The notes under the pieces: generated by a model | What the model saw: the letters and a program-made list of their open reading frames with translations, nothing else | Database searches by the model: none | Told to the model about the DNA's origin: nothing | Source of the DNA: an uncultured Selenomonas sp. | GTDB lineage: Bacteria > Bacillota > Negativicutes > Selenomonadales > Selenomonadaceae | Assembly (NCBI GenBank): GCA_947097535.1 | Contig: CAMURM010000028.1 | Location: 1-10,378 of the forward strand | DNA: 10,378 bases | Direction of reading: 5' to 3' | Made by a program: the position numbers and the translations under genes | Part shown: positions 7,482-10,378 of the stretch, in pieces | How positions within the stretch are numbered: the first letter of the stretch is position 1 | How the letters are laid out: each line of letters opens with the position of its first letter

Positions 7482-7510
7482 AGTGTAGCACAGTTGGGTT
7501 TATTTGTATA
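7482..7510 (-). promoter_or_regulatory. Sigma-70/SigA-type promoter for the two-gene NTPase operon
   Basis: On the minus strand a -35 TATACA (7510-7505, four of six consensus bases) is followed after exactly 17 bases by a -10 TACACT (7487-7482). A TG-plus-one-base extended -10 element stands in front of it (TGCTACACT). Transcription would begin near 7475, giving a short leader of about 40 bases before the ATG at 7436. The region is AT-rich compared with the surrounding genes. Confidence 0.6.
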
Positions 7511-7547
7511 TGCTTATCCACATCCTTAAATTCCCACCCCGCTACAC
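7483..7547. promoter_or_regulatory. Spaced inverted repeat across the divergent promoter region (possible operator pair)
   Basis: GTGTAGC (7483-7489) and its complement GCTACAC (7541-7547) are separated by 51 bases. The left arm overlaps the -10 hexamer of the minus-strand promoter. The arms are only seven bases long, so a chance match is quite possible. The rest of the intergenic stretch 7437-7632 holds the promoter, the DnaA-like box and the two ribosome sites. I found no convincing promoter for the rightward gene. Confidence 0.25.
7514..7522 (+). promoter_or_regulatory. Perfect DnaA-box 9-mer next to the operon promoter
   Basis: TTATCCACA matches the classical DnaA-box consensus exactly. 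It lies three bases upstream of the -35 hexamer of the minus-strand promoter, in the divergent intergenic region. Only one copy is visible here and there is no box cluster, so this is not an origin. It could be a DnaA regulatory site or a chance match. Confidence 0.4.
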
Positions 7548-7618
7548 ATAAATAAGCCTCTCTTCCTCAAGGATTTTTGCCTCCCTGAGCGAAATATACA
7601 AAGAAGGAATACCTCAAA

Positions 7619-7626
7619 GGGAGGGG
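7619..7626 (+). promoter_or_regulatory. Ribosome binding site of the 7TM receptor gene
   Basis: GGGAGGGG ends six bases before the ATG at 7633. It is a strong purine-rich Shine-Dalgarno and supports this start, which is followed directly by a basic n-region and a hydrophobic signal sequence. Confidence 0.8.
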
Positions 7627-7632
7627 CGGACG

Positions 7633-10068
7633 ATGGTAGGAAAGGACAGAGCTTCGCGCGCTTTCTTGGCGCTTTTCTTTTTCGGCTGCCTCTTCGCCCT
7701 TCTCTTCGCCGCGAGGGAAGGCAGGGCGGCGACGCTCGGCTATGAGGAGCGCTTCGGCGCCGCCTACGGCGATGCGCTCCTTCGCGACTCGCCCGACATC
7801 CAGGCGCTCTACGGCAGGCCGCAGGGGCTTTTGGAGCTCTTTCGCGAGCGGCGCGTCGACGCGGTCGAGGCGTATGGCTTTCAGGCGCAGATGTTCCTCG
7901 CGGGCTCTTCCGAGCGGCTCTACTGGTACCCGCATTACTTCGCCGTTCTCGTCCTCGCCGTGCGCGAGGACTGCCCGTTTGCCGTAAACGGCTGGAAGGA
8001 TCTCCGCGAAAATGTGCACATCGTGCTGCCCGACGCCTCGCCCGAGCGCGAGATCGCGACGCTCGCCATGACGCGCGGCATATCGCCCGCACCGCGCTCG
8101 GAGGAAACGCTCCGCCTCTTCAACCGCCTGCGCCGCGAAGGGCGGCTCAGCTACCGCTCGCTGCCCCTCGGCGACTCCGAGCTCAAGGGAGCAAAGCAGC
8201 GAGGCGACGTCTATGTGCTCTTCTCCTATCAGGCAGAGCAGCTGATCCGCGCGGGGGCGCCGCTTCGCATCGCGCTGCCCGAGGAGGGGACACTCGTCTT
8301 CTCCAAGGGCGTCCTCTCGCACAAGCCGCTGCAATTTCATCCCGAGCCGCTCGCAGCCAGGCTGCACGAATTCGGCTACACACAGGAGGTGCCGCCGAAC
8401 GCAGCTTCAATCGTCGATGCCGGCGCCTTCCTCAGGGAAACGAATCGCGCCTATCGGCTCGCCCACGAGCGCGACCCCCTGCGCTGGTTTGTGCCGCGCT
8501 CACGCGACGACCGCTTCTTCCTGCTCGTCCTGACGCTCTCCGTCACCGTGCTTTGGAGCGGCACGCTCTGGCAGCGCGTGCTGCACCGCGGCACGCGGCG
8601 CGCCGTGCTGCTGCTCGCCGCCATGCTGCTCCTCTGGGAGCTCGACCGCATGGCGCGCCTCTTCTCGCCCTCCTTCGACATGGCGTTCCAGAACTTCCTC
8701 TGGTACTGCTACTATATCTTCCGCGCGGGGCTGCCCGTCGCTCTCCTTTGGATCTCGTGGGCGTCCGACGAAGATGTCCTAGACAAGAAGATGCCGCCGT
8801 GGCTCAAGAGCGTCTTCGCGTTCAACCTCGTTTTCGCCCTTTTCATTCTCGCGAACGACATCCATCAACAGGTCTTCACGATCCAGTGGAACGAGGTCAT
8901 GCGCGAGTGGCAACGAAAGCTCGCCTGGGGCGCTTACGCCTACTGGACGCTTTGGTTCGGCGAAGTTCTGGCGGCGCTCCTCGTCCTCCTGCAGAAGGCG
9001 CGCCGCCAGAACGTCTTCTCCCTCGCCATGCTGCTGCCCTTTGCCCTCTTCTTTTCCTTCCTTTTCTACTCCGTCGCCTACAACTTCTTCCGCAACCTCG
9101 GAACGAGCGACATCACCATCACGACGGCGCTCTTCTTCCTGCTGCTCCTCGAGCTCTGCCTGCGCACGGGACTCATGCCGTCAAACAGCGGCCACCGCGC
9201 GTTCTTTCGTCATTCGCGCCTCGCCATGCAGCTCGTCGATACGAAAGACCGCGTGCTCTTCTCTTCCTCCGCTGCCCCTCTTCACAGCATGGCGGATGTG
9301 CGAACCTCGCGCATGGCGATTCCCGGCGGCGCCATCGTCTGGCACGAAGATCTGCGCCTGCTGCATGCGCGTCAGGCCGAGCTTGCACTCGCCAAGGGCG
9401 CCTTGGAGCGCTCCAACAATCTCCTCGCGAGGGAGCAGCGCATAAAAAAAGCGCATCTGACGCAAGCGCTGAAGAAAAAGCTCGCCGAGGAGCTCGAAGC
9501 CATCCTCGCCGCCAAGCGGCCGCTCCTGCGCTACTTCCGCGAGGAAATCGAAAAGAGCCGCGACGACGCGCATCTCAAGCACCTCGTGCGGCGGCTCAAC
9601 CTGCTCTCTTCCTATCTGAAGAAGCGCTGTGTGCTCTTTCTCAAAGGTGAAGCCGAGGGCGCGATCCGCCCCGACGAGATGTCGATGGCGATTTCCGAGC
9701 TGTCCTCCTACCTGCGTGTGCTCGGGCTTCATGTGGGCGTCGAATGGAACGCCCGCAAGGCGGTCGATGCAGGCATCGCGCTCGCCCTCTTCGACTTCTT
9801 CGTCGAGTTTCTCGTGCAGGCGGCGAAAATGGGCGAAAGTGACGTCTTCTGCCGCTTCTTTGAGGCGAGCGCCCCGGAGATGACCTTTCTCCTGACGGAA
9901 GCGGACTGGATCGAGCGATGGATAAAGGACTGGCAGGCGCACCACAAGGTGTCGATCGAGGCGCGCGACCTCGGTTATGCCGTCTCCGTGCGCGTGACGG
10001 CGGCGGGCGCGGAAACGAAGGCCGGCAAAGCTCCCGCCGCTATGGGCAGCGAAGGAAAAGCGAGGTGA
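7633..10068 (+). CDS. Membrane receptor: periplasmic binding domain + 7TM region + degenerate histidine-kinase-like tail
   Basis: This is an 811-residue sensor-like membrane protein. Residues 1-33 form a signal peptide (basic n-region, hydrophobic core 11-27, possible cleavage after Gly-Arg-Ala near 32). Residues of about 34-280 resemble a type 2 periplasmic substrate-binding domain; the GWKDLRENVHIVLPD segment followed by a helix is typical of iron- or polyamine-type binding proteins. About seven membrane segments follow (near 295-315, 324-341, 355-376, 395-410, 435-455, 462-484 and 495-513), then GLMPSNSGHRAFFRHS and a short PAS-like strand region. This matches the layout of the N-terminal 7TM histidine-kinase family as I know it. 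A coiled coil (about 575-640) replaces the expected dimerisation helix, and I see no H-box and no N, G1 or G2 boxes in the last 170 residues. It probably senses an extracellytoplasmic ligand but is unlikely to autophosphorylate. The stop codon overlaps the ribosome site of the next gene, which suggests an operon. Confidence 0.88.
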   Translation: MVGKDRASRAFLALFFFGCLFALLFAAREGRAATLGYEERFGAAYGDALLRDSPDIQALYGRPQGLLELFRERRVDAVEAYGFQAQMFLAGSSERLYWYPHYFAVLVLAVREDCPFAVNGWKDLRENVHIVLPDASPEREIATLAMTRGISPAPRSEETLRLFNRLRREGRLSYRSLPLGDSELKGAKQRGDVYVLFSYQAEQLIRAGAPLRIALPEEGTLVFSKGVLSHKPLQFHPEPLAARLHEFGYTQEVPPNAASIVDAGAFLRETNRAYRLAHERDPLRWFVPRSRDDRFFLLVLTLSVTVLWSGTLWQRVLHRGTRRAVLLLAAMLLLWELDRMARLFSPSFDMAFQNFLWYCYYIFRAGLPVALLWISWASDEDVLDKKMPPWLKSVFAFNLVFALFILANDIHQQVFTIQWNEVMREWQRKLAWGAYAYWTLWFGEVLAALLVLLQKARRQNVFSLAMLLPFALFFSFLFYSVAYNFFRNLGTSDITITTALFFLLLLELCLRTGLMPSNSGHRAFFRHSRLAMQLVDTKDRVLFSSSAAPLHSMADVRTSRMAIPGGAIVWHEDLRLLHARQAELALAKGALERSNNLLAREQRIKKAHLTQALKKKLAEELEAILAAKRPLLRYFREEIEKSRDDAHLKHLVRRLNLLSSYLKKRCVLFLKGEAEGAIRPDEMSMAISELSSYLRVLGLHVGVEWNARKAVDAGIALALFDFFVEFLVQAAKMGESDVFCRFFEASAPEMTFLLTEADWIERWIKDWQAHHKVSIEARDLGYAVSVRVTAAGAETKAGKAPAAMGSEGKAR
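10063..10067 (+). promoter_or_regulatory. Ribosome binding site overlapping the receptor stop codon
   Basis: AGGTG at 10063-10067 overlaps the TGA stop (10066-10068) of the receptor gene and stands eight bases before the ATG at 10076. This arrangement suggests coupled translation of the receptor and the following membrane protein. Confidence 0.7.
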
Positions 10069-10075
10069 AGAAGCG

Positions 10076-10378
10076 ATGGAAAACATGATGTCTTACGGCT
10101 ACAACGCCTACCTCATCTTTCTCTATTTCGCTTCCGTATGCCTCATCGCCGAAAGCGGCGCTCTCTTCTGGTCGCTCTTTCGCCACGGCGAGCGCGGCTG
10201 GCAGAGGGCGCTGCCCGAGCTTGCCGCCTGCGCCATGCTCATCGTCAGCATCCTCGTTTTCGGCACGGCATGGAACGCCATACAGGACGGTCTGCCGCGC
10301 GGCGATCTGCTGCCCGAAGAGCGTCAGCTCGCGGCAACCGCCGCCATCCTCACAGAGCTCATCCTGCGGCAGAAAGGC
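10076..10378 (+). CDS. Membrane protein, N-terminal 101 residues (3' end outside window)
   Basis: The frame opens at ATG 10076 seven bases after the receptor stop and stays open to the window edge. The product begins MENMMSYGYNAYLIFLYFAS. It shows two likely membrane helices (about residues 10-32 and 48-70), separated by a basic, aromatic loop (LFWSLFRHGERGWQRALPEL) and followed by a polar segment (NAIQDGLPRGDLLPEERQL). I do not recognise it from this part. Its tight linkage to a receptor that seems to lack kinase motifs makes a signalling partner possible, for example another 7TM sensor kinase whose catalytic part lies downstream. That is inference from context only. Confidence 0.75.
   Translation, partial: MENMMSYGYNAYLIFLYFASVCLIAESGALFWSLFRHGERGWQRALPELAACAMLIVSILVFGTAWNAIQDGLPRGDLLPEERQLAATAAILTELILRQKG

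Noticed and set aside
7514..7522. Replication origin suggested by a DnaA box and an AT-rich patch
   Set aside because: Only one exact box is seen. There is no box cluster, no dnaA or dnaN nearby and no plasmid replication gene.
7510..7531. Rightward promoter for the receptor gene (TTGTAT and TTAAAT with a 16-base spacer)
   Set aside because: Both hexamers match only four of six positions and the start would lie about 95 bases before the gene. It is too weak to list as a feature.
8553..9650. Open frame of about 365 codons in a second + frame inside the receptor gene
   Set aside because: Its product is Arg/Ala/Pro-rich without domains, as expected for an out-of-frame reading of GC-rich DNA, while the receptor frame gives clear membrane helices.

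Overview
The window looks like a piece of chromosome from a GC-rich member of the Firmicutes, most likely a Negativicute of the Selenomonas type. This is inferred from three things: the strong G/C third-position bias, a PTS permease of IICBA type, and a periplasmic-binding/7TM histidine-kinase-like receptor of a kind I associate with Firmicutes. I cannot fix the genus by eye. I see no tRNA, rRNA, CRISPR array, transposase or integrase.

Layout. (1) Positions 3-923, + strand: the 3' half of a glucose/N-acetylglucosamine-family PTS permease, holding the end of IIC, then IIB, then IIA. (2) Positions 924-1084: a structured intergenic stretch with a nested palindrome and a bidirectional terminator shared with the convergent operon. 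(3) Positions 1085-7436, - strand: a two-gene operon. The promoter-proximal gene encodes a roughly 1770-residue protein with an N-terminal coiled coil, a winged-helix-like segment, a Glu/Pro/Ser/Lys repeat linker, a long helical middle, a possible nuclease-fold segment, and a C-terminal P-loop NTPase with a winged-helix-like tail. The second gene starts one base after its stop codon and encodes a 345-residue protein with a HEPN-like RNHLAH motif near its C-terminus. (4) Positions 7437-7632: an AT-rich divergent intergenic region with a good promoter for the minus-strand operon and a perfect DnaA-box 9-mer. (5) Positions 7633-10068, + strand: a receptor made of a signal peptide, a periplasmic binding domain, seven membrane segments, a coiled coil and a degenerate kinase-like tail. 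(6) Positions 10076-10378, + strand: the start of a membrane protein tightly linked to the receptor and running off the window.

The most interesting unit is the minus-strand operon. A giant NTPase translationally coupled to a small protein with a HEPN-type RNase motif has the logic of a regulated biological-conflict (possibly anti-phage) module. It has its own promoter and terminator and sits between metabolic and sensory genes. I do not recognise it as a named defence system, and the functional claim is inference. The second point of interest is the receptor at 7633-10068, which has the layout of a sensor kinase but shows no recognisable phospho-accepting His box or ATP-binding G boxes. Its immediate neighbour at 10076 may be its signalling partner.
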